Positions 45,161 to 59,444 are shown, numbered from the stretch's first letter. The stretch: DNA of 64,000 nucleotides from Rhodopseudomonas palustris (GCF_034479375.1 NZ_CP140155.1:4688501-4752500); one strand, 5' to 3'. A program made the numbers and translations. The notes: a model not told the origin generated them from the letters alone.

Positions 45161-45964
45161 ATGTCGAGAAGCCGTTTTCGGGCGCGAATCATAGGCCGGC
45201 TGCTAGCGGCAGCGCTCATGATAGTCTTCGGCCCGACGGCCGCGATGGCGGCACCGGCCCCGGTCAAGGCGCACAACGTGGTGCTGGTTCATGGCGCCTG
45301 GGCGGACGGCTCCAGTTGGGCCGGCGTCATCGAACGGCTGCAGGCTGCCGGTCTGCACGTGACCGCGGTGCAGAATCCGTTGTCGTCGCTCGAGGATTCG
45401 CTCGCCGAGACCCGTCGCGCGCTGGCGCTGCAGGACGGGCCGACCGTGCTGGTCGGACATTCATGGGGCGGCACGGTGGTCAGCCAACTCGGCACCGACC
45501 CCAAGGTCTCGGCGCTGGTCTATGTCGCGGCGCGGGCGCCCGACGCCGGCGAGGATTTCGTGGCGCTGTCGGGCCGATTTCCCACCGGTCCGGTGCGCGC
45601 CGGCATCCAGACCCATGACGGCTACACCCTTCTGTCGAAGGATGCGTTCTTGAACGACTTCGCCAACGGCGTCGATCGCGACAAGGCGCAGGTGCTGTAT
45701 GCGGAGCAGGGCGCGACCGCCGCTTCGCTGTTCGCCGGCCGCACCACCGAGGCGGCATGGCGCAGCAAGCCGAGTTGGTACGCGGTGTCGAAGCAGGATC
45801 GGACCATCGATCCCGATCTCGAGCGCTACCTGGCCAAACGGATGAAGGCGACCACCGTCGAGCTCGATGCCGGGCATCTGTCGCTGGTGTCGCATCCGAA
45901 GCAGGTGGCCGACCTGATCCTGGAGGCGGCCGGTCAGCCTTCCGCAGCCACGGCGGCGAGATAG
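45161..45964 (+). CDS. Secreted alpha/beta hydrolase
   Basis: 267 residues with an N-terminal signal (RLLAAALMIVFGPTAAMA). The hydrolase core reads NVVLVHGAWADGSSWAGVIE, then nucleophile elbow VLVGHSWGGTVVSQLG, and histidine near the end in DAGHLSLVSHPKQVADLI. This matches a widespread group of small alpha/beta hydrolases in proteobacteria, often called salicylate-esterase- or EstC-like, with no agreed substrate. Probably periplasmic. Transcribed alone. Confidence 0.87.
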   Translation: MSRSRFRARIIGRLLAAALMIVFGPTAAMAAPAPVKAHNVVLVHGAWADGSSWAGVIERLQAAGLHVTAVQNPLSSLEDSLAETRRALALQDGPTVLVGHSWGGTVVSQLGTDPKVSALVYVAARAPDAGEDFVALSGRFPTGPVRAGIQTHDGYTLLSKDAFLNDFANGVDRDKAQVLYAEQGATAASLFAGRTTEAAWRSKPSWYAVSKQDRTIDPDLERYLAKRMKATTVELDAGHLSLVSHPKQVADLILEAAGQPSAATAAR

Positions 45965-46171
45965 GCCGAACCGGCGTCCGGCGCCGGGCTCACTCCAGTC
46001 CCCGCACCGGGCCGGAGCTGGCGCTCGGCGTGAGCCCCCGCCAAAGTCCATATTGGTCGGGGCTCCCCTCGGTTGATACGATCACACAACCCCACGGCCT
46101 GCCGTCAGCAGATCGTGCATCCAACCGTCACGACGGATCGCGGGTATCAGACCTCCCACGAAGGTGCCGTC

Positions 46172-46975
46172 ATGTCGGAAGTCGTCGAATCGCAGCCGCG
46201 CTCCAAACCACTGGCGTTCGGCACGGGTGCATTGATCGGAACGCTGGGCGGGCTGATCGGCCTCGGCGGGGCCGAGTTCAGGTTGCCCGTCCTGATCAGC
46301 CTGTTCAGATTTCGCGGCCTGGACGCGGTGATCATCAACAAGGCCGTCAGCCTTGTCGTGGTGGCCACGGCCTTGCCGTTTCGCGCCAGCGCCGTTCCGT
46401 TCGCCGCTGTGGCGGCGAATTGGCCGATCATCGTCAACCTGCTCGCCGGCAGCCTCGCTGGCGCGTGGATCGGCGCGTCCTGGGCGACGCGGCTGAAGTC
46501 GGAAACGCTCTACCGAATCATCGCCATGCTGCTGGTTGTGATCGCGGGCGTCCTGGTGTTCGCGCACGATGTGGTCGCCGGGGCTCCGCTGTTCAGCGGC
46601 GCGGCGCTGCTCGCCGCCGGCGTGATTGCAGGCTTCGTCATCGGAGTCATCGCGTCGTTGCTCGGTGTCGCCGGCGGCGAATTTCTGATTCCGACCCTGG
46701 TGCTGCTGTTCGGGGCCGACATCAAGCTGGCGGGGAGCCTGTCGCTGGCTGTGAGCCTGCCGACCATGCTGGTGGGATTTACCCGCTACAGCATGGATGA
46801 CAGCTTCTCCGTGATCGGCCGGAACAAGGTCTTCCTGCTGGTGATGGCCGCCGGATCGATCGTGGGAACGTTGATCGGCGGTCTATTGCTCGGGCTGGTT
46901 CCGAACGCAATCCTGCTCCCTCTGTTGGCCGCCGTGCTGCTGATATCAGCCGTCAAGGTGTGGCGACACGCTTGA
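46172..46975 (+). CDS. Sulfite exporter TauE/SafE family permease
   Basis: 267-residue membrane protein with about eight helices in two halves. Each half starts with the family glycine motif: GTGALIGTLGGLIGLGGAEF and VIGVIASLLGVAGGEFLIP. TauE/SafE proteins move sulfite, sulfoacetate or related organosulfonates; the substrate here is not evident. The ATG at 46172 follows GAAGG; the frame extends upstream to 46073 without membrane character. Transcribed alone, convergent with the next gene. Confidence 0.88.
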   Translation: MSEVVESQPRSKPLAFGTGALIGTLGGLIGLGGAEFRLPVLISLFRFRGLDAVIINKAVSLVVVATALPFRASAVPFAAVAANWPIIVNLLAGSLAGAWIGASWATRLKSETLYRIIAMLLVVIAGVLVFAHDVVAGAPLFSGAALLAAGVIAGFVIGVIASLLGVAGGEFLIPTLVLLFGADIKLAGSLSLAVSLPTMLVGFTRYSMDDSFSVIGRNKVFLLVMAAGSIVGTLIGGLLLGLVPNAILLPLLAAVLLISAVKVWRHA

Positions 46976-47016
46976 TCGCCTCACCTCGACCATCCAGCCG
47001 CGGCTTTCGCGCGAGG

Positions 47017-47805
47017 CTATTCCAGCCCCTGCACCGGCGGCATCGGCTCGGTGGGCTGGATGGCGGGCGCAGGGGTCGACGGTTTGGCCTCGGTCGGTGC
47101 CGGGGCGGCGATGGGCGATGCGGCCGGCTTGTCCTCGGCTTTGGCGGTTTCCTGCTTCGGCGAGGCGTCGGTGGTCGGCTTGGAGCCGTCCTTCACCGGT
47201 GCGACCGCGGTCGCGGCCTTGGCGGCCGTGGCCGGCGACGGACCCTTGGTCGATTGCTGCGGCGAAGGCCGCGGCAGCGGCGTGGTCGGGGCGCGGCTGG
47301 CCAGATGCGGCACCGGCTTCGGCGGTCGCGGCGCGCGGCCCTCCGGCAGCGGCGGCAGCCCCTGGACCGGGCCGTAGCTGGCGACGGTCTCGTCCTCCAT
47401 CGCCGCACCCATCCGCCACGCCGGCATGAACCGCACCAGCCGGCCGCTGCGGCCGTCGATCACCAGGCGGCCGTCGTCGCCGTCCGGGTTGATCGCCGCC
47501 AGCGTGTAGAACATGCCGCGCTGGCGCGGGATGCCGAGCGGCTCGAAACCCTGGTCGCGGGCGATCGCGGCGATCGCCCGCGGCGGCAGCACGTCAGGCG
47601 CAAGATTCGCTTCGGGCACGTAGCGGCCTTCGCGCAGGTAGCGCCGAATCCGCGGGGGCGGCGGCGGCAGCGCCGCGTAGGGCCCCTCGATGTCCGAGAC
47701 CACGGTGACGGCCGGCGGCCCGATATCGCGCGGCGCCGGCTGCGCCATCGCTGCGGTCGCGGTGGCCATCAGTCCGGCCGACATCACGCACCCGATGAAA
47801 TTCAT
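47017..47805 (-). CDS. Secreted proline/alanine-rich protein of unknown function
   Basis: 262 residues. A signal peptide (SAGLMATATAAMAQPAP) is followed by a small folded domain at about 35-140 (VTVVSDIEGPYAALPPPPPR, VLPPRAIAAIARDQGFEPLG, GRLVIDGRSGRLVRFMPAWR) that may bind ligands by short beta-strands. The C-terminal 110 residues are low-complexity Pro/Ala/Thr/Lys. I have seen similar proteins in Bradyrhizobiaceae but know no function. Convergent with the TauE gene, stop to stop 41 bp apart. Confidence 0.72.
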   Translation of the reverse strand: MNFIGCVMSAGLMATATAAMAQPAPRDIGPPAVTVVSDIEGPYAALPPPPPRIRRYLREGRYVPEANLAPDVLPPRAIAAIARDQGFEPLGIPRQRGMFYTLAAINPDGDDGRLVIDGRSGRLVRFMPAWRMGAAMEDETVASYGPVQGLPPLPEGRAPRPPKPVPHLASRAPTTPLPRPSPQQSTKGPSPATAAKAATAVAPVKDGSKPTTDASPKQETAKAEDKPAASPIAAPAPTEAKPSTPAPAIQPTEPMPPVQGLE

Positions 47806-48229
47806 GTCCTGCTCCTGCTACGTCCCGCTTTTGGCCCTGTCCTGGGCGGCGCGGAGCCTCCCGCCGGAATTGGGCGTGGCTTGGGCCGGATCGCGGCAGT
47901 TTCGGCTTGAATCCGGGGCAGTTGTCGCCGATTGCACCTTCGGAAACAGGACTCGGGCACGCTTGTGTGCTAGACAAAAATTTGCCAAGGTTGTGCTAGG
48001 ACAGCATCGCTGTCTCAATTGCGGTGGTAGCCCAGCACGGGATTACAACGTGAATCGCGGCGTCTGACGCCGCGCGAGACCCTTGGGTTGTCCTATGGAC
48101 GATCTGGACACAGGGGTCTGAATACGGAAATCGTGGCTCGCGGCGGCGAGCGGTGGCCCGGAGGGTGCCGCGGACGCCCGAAGTGCGCCGCTGCTGGAAA
48201 ATATCCTTGCCGGATAGATGAGGACGAAA
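47806..48229. other. Upstream region of gltB
   Basis: About 420 bases without a supported gene. It holds the gltB promoter and a leader of unknown length. An AT-rich part around 47970-48000 (ACAAAAATTTGCCAAGG) is the best promoter candidate. A sigma-54-like GGCAC...TGC at 47955-47970 has the wrong spacing. Confidence 0.45.
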
Positions 48230-52963
<4,734 letters not shown>

Positions 52964-52979
52964 CAACGAGACAGGCCCG

Positions 52980-53096
52980 TCACCCTGAGGCGCCGGTGCG
53001 CAGCACCGGCCTCGAAGGGCGACAGCCGCGGGGACAGCAGCAGAACAGTCATCCTTCGAGGCTCGCCCAAGCGGGCGAGCGCCTCAGGATGACGGC
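52980..53096. repeat. Palindromic repeat between gltB and gltD (family B relative)
   Basis: Facing units GTCACCCTGAGGCGCCGGTG and CCTCGAAGGGCGAC, then CATCCTTCGAGGCTCGCCC and GCGCCTCAGGATGAC. It fills almost the whole gltB-gltD gap, so it may act on the shared transcript. Confidence 0.8.
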
Positions 53097-53135
53097 TCAG
53101 GATGAATTCGAAGGTTCGGGGGCGTTGGTAGTCTG

Positions 53136-54590
53136 ATGGGCAAGATCACGGGATTTCTGGAAATCGAGCGGCACGATCGGGTCTATGCGCCGGTCGCCGA
53201 GCGGGTGAAGGGCTACAACGAGTTCGTCGTCCCGCTCAGCGACAAGGACCTCGGCGACCAGGCCGCGCGCTGCATGAATTGCGGCATTCCGTATTGCCAC
53301 GGCACCGGCTCGGCGCAGCCGGGCGCGCCGGGCTGCCCGGTCAACAACCAGATCCCCGACTGGAACGATCTGGTGTACCAGGGCAACTGGCAGGAGGCCT
53401 CGCGCAACCTGCACTCGACCAACAACTTCCCGGAATTCACCGGCCGGATCTGCCCGGCGCCGTGCGAAGCCTCGTGCACGCTGAACATCGACGACAACCC
53501 GGTCACCATCAAGACCATCGAATGCGCCATCGTCGACCGCGCCTGGGAGAACGGCTGGCTCGTGCCCGAGCTCGCCTCGGTCAAGACCGGCCAGAGCGTC
53601 GCGGTGATCGGCGCCGGCCCGGCCGGTCTCGCCTGCGCCCAGCAGCTCGCCCGCGCCGGCCACGACGTCCACGTCTACGAGAAGCTCGCCAAGGCCGGCG
53701 GCCTGCTGCGCTACGGCATTCCCGACTTCAAGATGGAGAAGCATCTGATCGACCGCCGCGTCGCGCAGATGGAGGCCGAAGGCGTCACCTTCCATTACAA
53801 TTCCCCGGTCGGCGGCAGTGCGGCCGGCGCGGTCGATCCGGCCGAGCTGCTGAAGCAGTACGACGCCGTGGCGCTGACCGGCGGCGCCGAATATCCGCGC
53901 GACCTGCCGATCCCGGGCCGCGATCTTTCGGGCATCCATTTCGCGATGGACTTCCTGACGCAGCAGAACCGCCGCGTCTCCGGCGAAGCGGTGAACGGCG
54001 AAGACATTCTGGCGACCGGCAAGCACGTCGTGGTGATCGGCGGCGGCGACACCGGCTCGGACTGCATCGGCACCTCGATCCGTCAGGGCGCCACCTCGGT
54101 GACGCAGATCGAGATCATGGCGGCGCCACCTGAGAAGGAAGACAAGGGGCTGACCTGGCCGAACTGGCCGATGAAGATGCGCACCTCGTCGAGCCAGGCC
54201 GAAGGCGCGGTCCGCGAATTCGCGGTGCTGACGCAGAGCTTCACCGGCGACAACGGCGCGGTGAAGCAGCTCGACTGCGTCCGCGTCGACGCCAAGTTCC
54301 AGCCGATCCCCGGCACCGAATTCACCCTGCAGGCCGACCTGGTGCTGCTGGCGATGGGCTTCGTGTCGCCGGTCAAGGAGGGCCTGCTCGAAAAGCTCGG
54401 CGTCGCGCTCGACCCGCGCGGCAACGTCGCCGCCGACCTCTCCCACTTCACCACCTCGGTCGACAAGGTGTTCGCCGCCGGCGACATGCGCCGCGGCCAG
54501 TCGCTGGTGGTGTGGGCAATTAGGGAAGGTCGCCTCTGCGCGCGGGCGATTGATCAGTTCTTGATGGGTAGCACGACGCTGCCGAAGTAA
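53136..54590 (+). CDS. gltD: Glutamate synthase (NADPH) small subunit
   Basis: Flavoprotein that passes electrons from NADPH to GltB. The 484 residues show the N-terminal 4Fe-4S region ([29 protein letters not shown]), the FAD motif [33 protein letters not shown], and the NADPH motif [14 protein letters not shown]. The C-terminal FAD motif [17 protein letters not shown] is complete. Family length is normal. Separated from gltB by a palindromic repeat but presumably still co-transcribed. Confidence 0.97.
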   Translation: MGKITGFLEIERHDRVYAPVAERVKGYNEFVVPLSDKDLGDQAARCMNCGIPYCHGTGSAQPGAPGCPVNNQIPDWNDLVYQGNWQEASRNLHSTNNFPEFTGRICPAPCEASCTLNIDDNPVTIKTIECAIVDRAWENGWLVPELASVKTGQSVAVIGAGPAGLACAQQLARAGHDVHVYEKLAKAGGLLRYGIPDFKMEKHLIDRRVAQMEAEGVTFHYNSPVGGSAAGAVDPAELLKQYDAVALTGGAEYPRDLPIPGRDLSGIHFAMDFLTQQNRRVSGEAVNGEDILATGKHVVVIGGGDTGSDCIGTSIRQGATSVTQIEIMAAPPEKEDKGLTWPNWPMKMRTSSSQAEGAVREFAVLTQSFTGDNGAVKQLDCVRVDAKFQPIPGTEFTLQADLVLLAMGFVSPVKEGLLEKLGVALDPRGNVAADLSHFTTSVDKVFAAGDMRRGQSLVVWAIREGRLCARAIDQFLMGSTTLPK

Positions 54591-54642
54591 GCGGGCGGCG
54601 CGTTCGCCCGCGAGCGACTGTACTACGCTCGCCACGTCCTCT

Positions 54643-54751
54643 GCCGTCATGCGCGGGCTTGACCCGCGCATCCATCGTGCGCGCCAGCGCGCTAACTAAT
54701 CCAGCTTGATACGAAGAGGATGGATTGCCGGGTCGAGCCCGGCAATGACAG
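54643..54751. repeat. Palindromic repeat, family A (copy 4)
   Basis: Opens GCCGTCATGCGCGGGCTTGA and closes TCGAGCCCGGCAATGACA, with ATCCATC and GATGGAT inside. More divergent than the other copies. Confidence 0.72.
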
Positions 54752-54770
54752 TCCTTATAACTATCAACTT

Positions 54771-54870
54771 GTCATTCCGGGGCACGCGCATCGCGCGTGA
54801 ACCCGGAATCTCGAGCTGTTCCGGATTCCGGGTTCACGCCTCGCTGACGCGATGCGTGCCCCGGAATGAC
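54771..54870. repeat. Palindromic repeat, family C (copy 2)
   Basis: GTCATTCCGGGGCACGCGCA to CCCGGAATCTCGAG, then the inverse GGATTCCGGGTTCACGCC to GCCCCGGAATGAC. Same design as 23288-23399. With copy A4 it fills the gap between convergent gltD and SDR genes. Confidence 0.82.
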
Positions 54871-54909
54871 TCGCGCAGAGGTGAGTGCAGCGGCGCTAAC
54901 CGACAGCCC

Positions 54910-55686
54910 TCACGCATTCCTCGCCATCAGCCCGCCATCCACCGGAATCACCACGCCGGTGAGAAACGACGCGGCGGGCAGGCACAGGCTCAGGGTCATG
55001 TGGGCGACTTCTTCCGGGTCGCCGTAGCGGTGCAGCGCGGTGCGGCGCCTCGCGTATTTCTGCTTGTGGTCGTCGCTGATGCGGTCGGTCATTGCGGTGG
55101 TGATCGGGCCCGGGCAGATGCAGTTGACGGTGATGCCCTCGGGGCCGAGCTCGACCGCGAGCGAACGGGTCAGACCCGTGACGCCGGCTTTGGCGGCCGA
55201 GTACGCGCTGTGGCCGGCCGTGGCGCCGAGCGCTTCGGTGGAGGCGATGTTGACGATCCGCGGCGAAGACGACTTGCGCAAGTAGGGCAGCGCGGCGCGG
55301 ATCACGCGCGGATGCGCGCTCAGCATCACGTTCAGGGCGCGGTCCCAGCCGGCGTCGTAGCCATCGTCGTCGATCGCCAGCCGCACCGAGATTCCGGCAT
55401 TGTTGATGACGATGTCGAGCCCGCCGAGCGCCTGCGCGATCGCTTCGACGCCTGTCCTGATCGCGCCCGCATCACCGACATCGAGCGCGTATGCGGTCGC
55501 GTCGCCGCCGCGCGCTTTGATCGCATCGGCCACCGGCTGCGCGGCCTCGAGCGTCACGTCGGTGACGGCGACGCGCGCGCCTTCGTCGGCGAACACGTGC
55601 GCGGTGGCGCGGCCCATGCCGCTCGCAGCCCCGGTGACCAGCACGCGCAGGCCTTTGACGGAACGGCTCAGGGGTTTGTAGCTCAT
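54910..55686 (-). CDS. SDR-family oxidoreductase (classical)
   Basis: 258-residue NAD(P)-dependent dehydrogenase. Cofactor motif LRVLVTGAASGMGRATAHVF (TGxxxGxG); aspartate after the second strand (VAVTDV) suggests NAD(H). NNAG is present in IVINNAGISV; the catalytic Ser is in VNIASTEALGATAGHS and the YxxxK in HSAYSAAKAG; the C-terminal VIPVDGGLMARNA is the usual end. The substrate is unknown. ATG at 55686 follows GGAGGAAA. Divergent from a second SDR gene. Confidence 0.92.
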   Translation of the reverse strand: MSYKPLSRSVKGLRVLVTGAASGMGRATAHVFADEGARVAVTDVTLEAAQPVADAIKARGGDATAYALDVGDAGAIRTGVEAIAQALGGLDIVINNAGISVRLAIDDDGYDAGWDRALNVMLSAHPRVIRAALPYLRKSSSPRIVNIASTEALGATAGHSAYSAAKAGVTGLTRSLAVELGPEGITVNCICPGPITTAMTDRISDDHKQKYARRRTALHRYGDPEEVAHMTLSLCLPAASFLTGVVIPVDGGLMARNA

Positions 55687-55829
55687 CGGTTTCCTCCGGT
55701 TGTTTCTTGTTGCGGAATTGCGCGGACCACGTCGCGGTCCGGCTCCGATTGACAAGGCTCGCATCGATTGGGACACAGGTCAAACGCGCGCCGTCAGAGC
55801 CGCGACACGACAACAAGGGAGAAACCGCG

Positions 55830-56564
55830 ATGAACGATCTCGATTTTGGCGGCCAGCAGATGCTGATCGTCGGCGGCTCGAGCGGCATCGGCAACGGCAT
55901 CGCGCAGGCGTTTCGCGCCCGCGGCGCGAAAGTCTGCGTCACCGGCACCCAGGCGCAAACGACCGACTACGCGCCCGAGGACGGCAGCGATTTCGACGGG
56001 CTGACTTACGCGCAGCTCGACGTCAGCAAGCCGCAGGCGATCGAGGCGTTCGCGCCGGCACTGGAGCGACTCGATGTGCTGGTGTTGGCGCAGGGCGCGG
56101 TGATCTATCGCCGCGGCGAGTTCGAGATGGACGGCTTCCGCCACGTGATGGAAGTCAATCTGATCAGCCTGATGGCCTGCGCCGGCAAATTCCACCCGCT
56201 GCTCAAAGCATCGTCCGGCAAGCTGATCATCGTGTCGTCGACCGCGGCGTTCCACGCCACCAAGGGCAACCCGGCCTACAATGCGTCGAAGACCGGCGCG
56301 ATGGGGCTGACGCGGACGCTGGCGCAGGCCTGGGCCGAGGACGGCATCCGCGTCAACGGCATCGCGCCCGGCCTGGTCGATACCAAGATGACCAAGGTGA
56401 CGACCGCAAACCCGACGCGGCTCGCCGGCGCGATCGAAGGCATCCCGATGAAACGGCTCGGCACGCCGCAGGAGATGGCCGGCGCCGCATTGTTTCTCGC
56501 CTCGCCGCTGTCGTCCTACGTGCTCGGCCAGACGCTGGTGGTCGACGGCGGGCTGATTTTGTAG
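55830..56564 (+). CDS. SDR-family oxidoreductase (classical)
   Basis: 244-residue NAD(P)-dependent dehydrogenase. The cofactor motif is MLIVGGSSGIGNGIAQAF. The NNAG position reads VLAQGAVIYRRG, a departure from the consensus that is found in some KduD/2-deoxygluconate-type members. The catalytic Ser is in IIVSSTAAFHATKG, YxxxK in NPAYNASKTG, and the end is GQTLVVDGGLIL. The substrate is unknown. It diverges from the SDR at 55686 with a 143-bp shared promoter region; the two may belong to one pathway. Confidence 0.9.
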   Translation: MNDLDFGGQQMLIVGGSSGIGNGIAQAFRARGAKVCVTGTQAQTTDYAPEDGSDFDGLTYAQLDVSKPQAIEAFAPALERLDVLVLAQGAVIYRRGEFEMDGFRHVMEVNLISLMACAGKFHPLLKASSGKLIIVSSTAAFHATKGNPAYNASKTGAMGLTRTLAQAWAEDGIRVNGIAPGLVDTKMTKVTTANPTRLAGAIEGIPMKRLGTPQEMAGAALFLASPLSSYVLGQTLVVDGGLIL

Positions 56565-56580
56565 TGGGCGACGGCTTCAG

Positions 56581-56673
56581 CCTCATCCTGAGGAGCGCGC
56601 TTGCGCGCGTCTCTAAGGATGCACCGCGCGGCCCATGGTTCGAGACGGCGCTTCGCGCCTCCTCACCATGAGG
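56581..56673. repeat. Palindromic repeat, family B (copy 4, inverted)
   Basis: Opens CCTCATCCTGAGGAGCGCG and closes GCCTCCTCACCATGAGG, with GGTTCGAGACGGCG inside: the reverse orientation of copies 1-3. Between convergent genes. Confidence 0.82.
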
Positions 56674-56698
56674 TTGTGCATCTTGTGACGCCGATCGA

Positions 56699-58324
56699 TC
56701 AGCGGAAGATCGAGAAGAAGCCCGAGGCGGTCGGCGGCGGGGCGCGGCGCATCTGCGGTTGCGGCGGCGCCGGCGCGAAGCCGAAGAAGCCGGAGGCGGC
56801 GGGCGGCGGCGGTGGCGGCGCGGCGCGGGCGACGCGCTTCTGCGGTTGCGGCTGGGCGGCGGTCGGCGCAGCGCCGCCCGGCGCACTACTCGCCACCGGC
56901 ACCGCGCTCTTCGGCGGCTCCTTCGGCGGCGGCGGCTCCTGCGCGCGTTCGACCACGATCTCGCGGCGCGGCCAGGCGTAGTCGTCGGCGCGGCCGGCGG
57001 GTGCGGCGAGCGGCTCGCCCTTCACCAGCGTGCGCGCGACCAGCGCATCGATCGGCGCCGGCGCGACACCCGGGCCGCCGAGCAGCCGTTCGGTCGAGAT
57101 CGACGACGCCACCAGCGGCATGATCGGGCCGGCGATCGGCCGCGGCGCCGGGCCGTCCGGCTTGGCGCTCGCGTCCGGCGTGCCGGGATCGGTCGGCAGG
57201 GCGATCGGCCCGGAGCGCGCGGCGAGCAGGCGGGCGATCTCGCGCTCGACATAATGCGCCAGCTTGCGGGCGCCGGACTTGGTGAAATACACGCCGTCAT
57301 AGGAGCGCAGCCGGCGGGTCTGGCCCTCGAAGTCGGGGCCCTGCAGCACATAGCGCCCGGCCTCGTCGACGAAGCCGTCCCAGACGTCGACATAGGTGAT
57401 TCCCGCTTTGCCGGCGGCGTCGCGATACAGCGCGTTGAGGAATTGCGCGTCCGAGGTCGATTTGGTGCCGCGCACCGCGGGCAGGCCGACCCACAGCACC
57501 GGCACGCCCTTGCTCTTGAGGACGGCGATCATCTCCTCGAGCTTCTTGGTGTAGAGTTCGATCCAGCGATCGTCGCGGAACTGGGCGACGCCGGCGCGTT
57601 TGCCCTTTTCCGGCGTCATGATCCGCAGCGGATCGTCGTCATCGTCCGCATCGTCGGCATCCGCCGCCTTGTCCTCCGGCTTCGCATTCGGCTTGGCGGC
57701 GCCGTCTGCATCTTCCGGCTTGCCCTTGCCGTCCTTCTTCTTGTCCTTCTCGGCCACGGGTTCGGCGATCGGCACGCGGTCGCTGAGGCCGAGCATCACC
57801 ACGATCGCGTCCGGATTCTCGGCGGCGAGGATCTCCTGGGCGGCCGCGACCCAGTCGGACGGTTCGCCCTTGGGCTGGTAGCGCAGCAGGCCCGAGACGG
57901 TCTTGTGCTTGCGGATCACCCCCATGTCGGGCTGCTCCGCATAGGCCTGTTCCAGGCCGTAAGCGAGCCAGTCGGCCATCGCGTCGCCCAGCACCACGAC
58001 GTTGCGCTCGGGCGTCGCCGCGGCGTCGCGCTTGTCCGGCGCGGGCGCGCGGGAATAATCCTTGCGCACCGGCGCGCGCTTCGGCGCCTGATGCTGAAAC
58101 GGCGCGAACACGTCGCTGCCGAAGAAGCCGCCGCCGCCGTTGTAACCGCCGCCGCCGTTCCCGATGCCGCGCTGCGGACGTGGCGGCTGCTGCGGCGGGC
58201 CGCCGAAGCCGAAGAACTGCGCCGAAGCGGGCCCCACGATGCCGATCAACAGCAGAGCGGCGACCGCCAGCAGCGACCCGCGCCTCGTCAGGGCACCCAG
58301 CAGGGATTTCGGCTTGTCGGACAT
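56699..58324 (-). CDS. DUF459 / SGNH-hydrolase-fold secreted protein
   Basis: 541 residues with a signal peptide (LLAVAALLLIGIVGPASA). A glycine-rich stretch follows (GIGNGGGGYNGGGGFFGSD). The SGNH-like domain starts RNVVVLGDAMADWLAYGLEQ, where the usual catalytic Ser of GDS is replaced (GDAMADWL), continues IVVMLGLSDR and VLWVGLPAVRGTKS, and ends DGVYFTKSGARKLAHYVE, the D-x-x-H box region with no clear histidine in the standard place. An acidic/lysine insert (about 205-245) and a proline-rich C-terminus surround it. DUF459 members are periplasmic, of unknown substrate; loss of the serine suggests an altered or absent esterase activity. Confidence 0.82.
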   Translation of the reverse strand: MSDKPKSLLGALTRRGSLLAVAALLLIGIVGPASAQFFGFGGPPQQPPRPQRGIGNGGGGYNGGGGFFGSDVFAPFQHQAPKRAPVRKDYSRAPAPDKRDAAATPERNVVVLGDAMADWLAYGLEQAYAEQPDMGVIRKHKTVSGLLRYQPKGEPSDWVAAAQEILAAENPDAIVVMLGLSDRVPIAEPVAEKDKKKDGKGKPEDADGAAKPNAKPEDKAADADDADDDDDPLRIMTPEKGKRAGVAQFRDDRWIELYTKKLEEMIAVLKSKGVPVLWVGLPAVRGTKSTSDAQFLNALYRDAAGKAGITYVDVWDGFVDEAGRYVLQGPDFEGQTRRLRSYDGVYFTKSGARKLAHYVEREIARLLAARSGPIALPTDPGTPDASAKPDGPAPRPIAGPIMPLVASSISTERLLGGPGVAPAPIDALVARTLVKGEPLAAPAGRADDYAWPRREIVVERAQEPPPPKEPPKSAVPVASSAPGGAAPTAAQPQPQKRVARAAPPPPPPAASGFFGFAPAPPQPQMRRAPPPTASGFFSIFR

Positions 58325-58491
58325 ACGCGTCGTTCGCTCGCAACGGGGAGTGAAGCTGCCCCTATACTAGCGGATTCGGGCCGCAACCGGGCAGGTTTCG
58401 CTCGTATAGGCCGGCCTTCGGCCGCCGCCGTCAAGGGCCGCGGCCGGAGGTCTGAAGGCCCGCGTCGGCGCGTCGGCGCTAAGCCGTCGCA

Positions 58492-59403
58492 TCACGCGTA
58501 AGTATCGGATTTGGCGACCGAAAGCCGGGCGTCGAGGGCTTTGGCGAGGCCGTCGCTGACGCCGGTCAGCGGCAGCCGCAGCTCGGGGCTGTCGATCAGC
58601 CCCAGCCGCCACAGCGCGTATTTCAGCGCCGCCGGCGAGGGCTCGGCGAACAACAGCCGCGGCACCTCGGCGAGCCGCTGCCACGCGATCGAGGCGCCGA
58701 GCCGGTCGTCGGCCAGGATGCGCTGCCGCACCGCGGCGAAGGCCTCGGTCTCGATATGCGCCGAGGCCAGCACCGCGCCGTCGCAGCCGCGCACCAGCGC
58801 GCCGAAATACAGCGCGTCCTCGCCGCTCAGCACCGCGAAGCCGCGCGGCCTGTCGTGCAGCAGTTCCACCGTCTGCCGCGTATCGGCGCAGCAATCCTTG
58901 ACGCCGACGATGTTGTCGCGTGCGGCGAGACGCAGCATCGCCGCGTTGCCGAGATTGACGCCGGTCCGATAGGGAATGTTGTAGATCATGATCGGTCGCG
59001 TCGCGGCGTCCGACAGCGCCTCGAAATGCAGCACCAGGCCGTGCTGCGACGGCCGCGAGTAGGACGGGCAGGCGATCAGATAGCCGTCGACCGGCCAGTT
59101 CGCGACCCGCGCCAGCGTCCGCACCAGTCTGCGCGTATCGCTGCCGCACAGGCCGAGCCACACCGGCAGCGCGCGGCCGGCCTCGGCCAGCGCCTCGGCG
59201 GTCAGCATCACCAGTTGCTCGACTTCGTCCTCGTCGAGCGTCAGCCCTTCGCCGGTGGTGGCGGCGAGGATCAGCCCGTCGATCGGCTGGCGCGCGTAGT
59301 GGGCAATCAGCCGGCGCAAAGAGGCTGCGTCGAGCGCGCCGTCGCGAAACGGCGTGATCAGCGGCAGCCACAGCCCGCTGGGCGGCTCGGATTGGGTCTC
59401 CAT
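58492..59403 (-). CDS. DapA-family aldolase (dihydrodipicolinate-synthase-like)
   Basis: Class I aldolase of the DHDPS/NAL superfamily, 303 residues. Marks are GLWLPLITPFRDGALDAASL, LAATTGEGLTLDEDEVEQL, the active tyrosine in IMIYNIPYRTGVNLG and the Schiff-base lysine in NIVGVKDCCADT. The GEGLTLD and GVKDCCAD regions differ somewhat from housekeeping DapA (GES, GIKEA), so this may be a paralogue with another pyruvate-aldol substrate. ATG follows AAGGAGA. No lysine genes are adjacent. Confidence 0.87.
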   Translation of the reverse strand: METQSEPPSGLWLPLITPFRDGALDAASLRRLIAHYARQPIDGLILAATTGEGLTLDEDEVEQLVMLTAEALAEAGRALPVWLGLCGSDTRRLVRTLARVANWPVDGYLIACPSYSRPSQHGLVLHFEALSDAATRPIMIYNIPYRTGVNLGNAAMLRLAARDNIVGVKDCCADTRQTVELLHDRPRGFAVLSGEDALYFGALVRGCDGAVLASAHIETEAFAAVRQRILADDRLGASIAWQRLAEVPRLLFAEPSPAALKYALWRLGLIDSPELRLPLTGVSDGLAKALDARLSVAKSDTYA

Positions 59404-59444
59404 CGTGGTGTCTCCTTCGAAAGGAGCCGGCCGACGGAGCGCAA

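Noticed and set aside
47955..47970. Sigma-54-like GGGCACGCTTGTGTGC upstream of gltB
   Set aside because: The GG and GC elements are 11 bp apart instead of 10, and the -12 element does not match TTGC.
48218..48229. ATG at 48218 as start of gltB
   Set aside because: No ribosome-binding site precedes it, whereas GAGG lies at the right distance from the ATG at 48230. It remains possible, adding only four residues to the propeptide.
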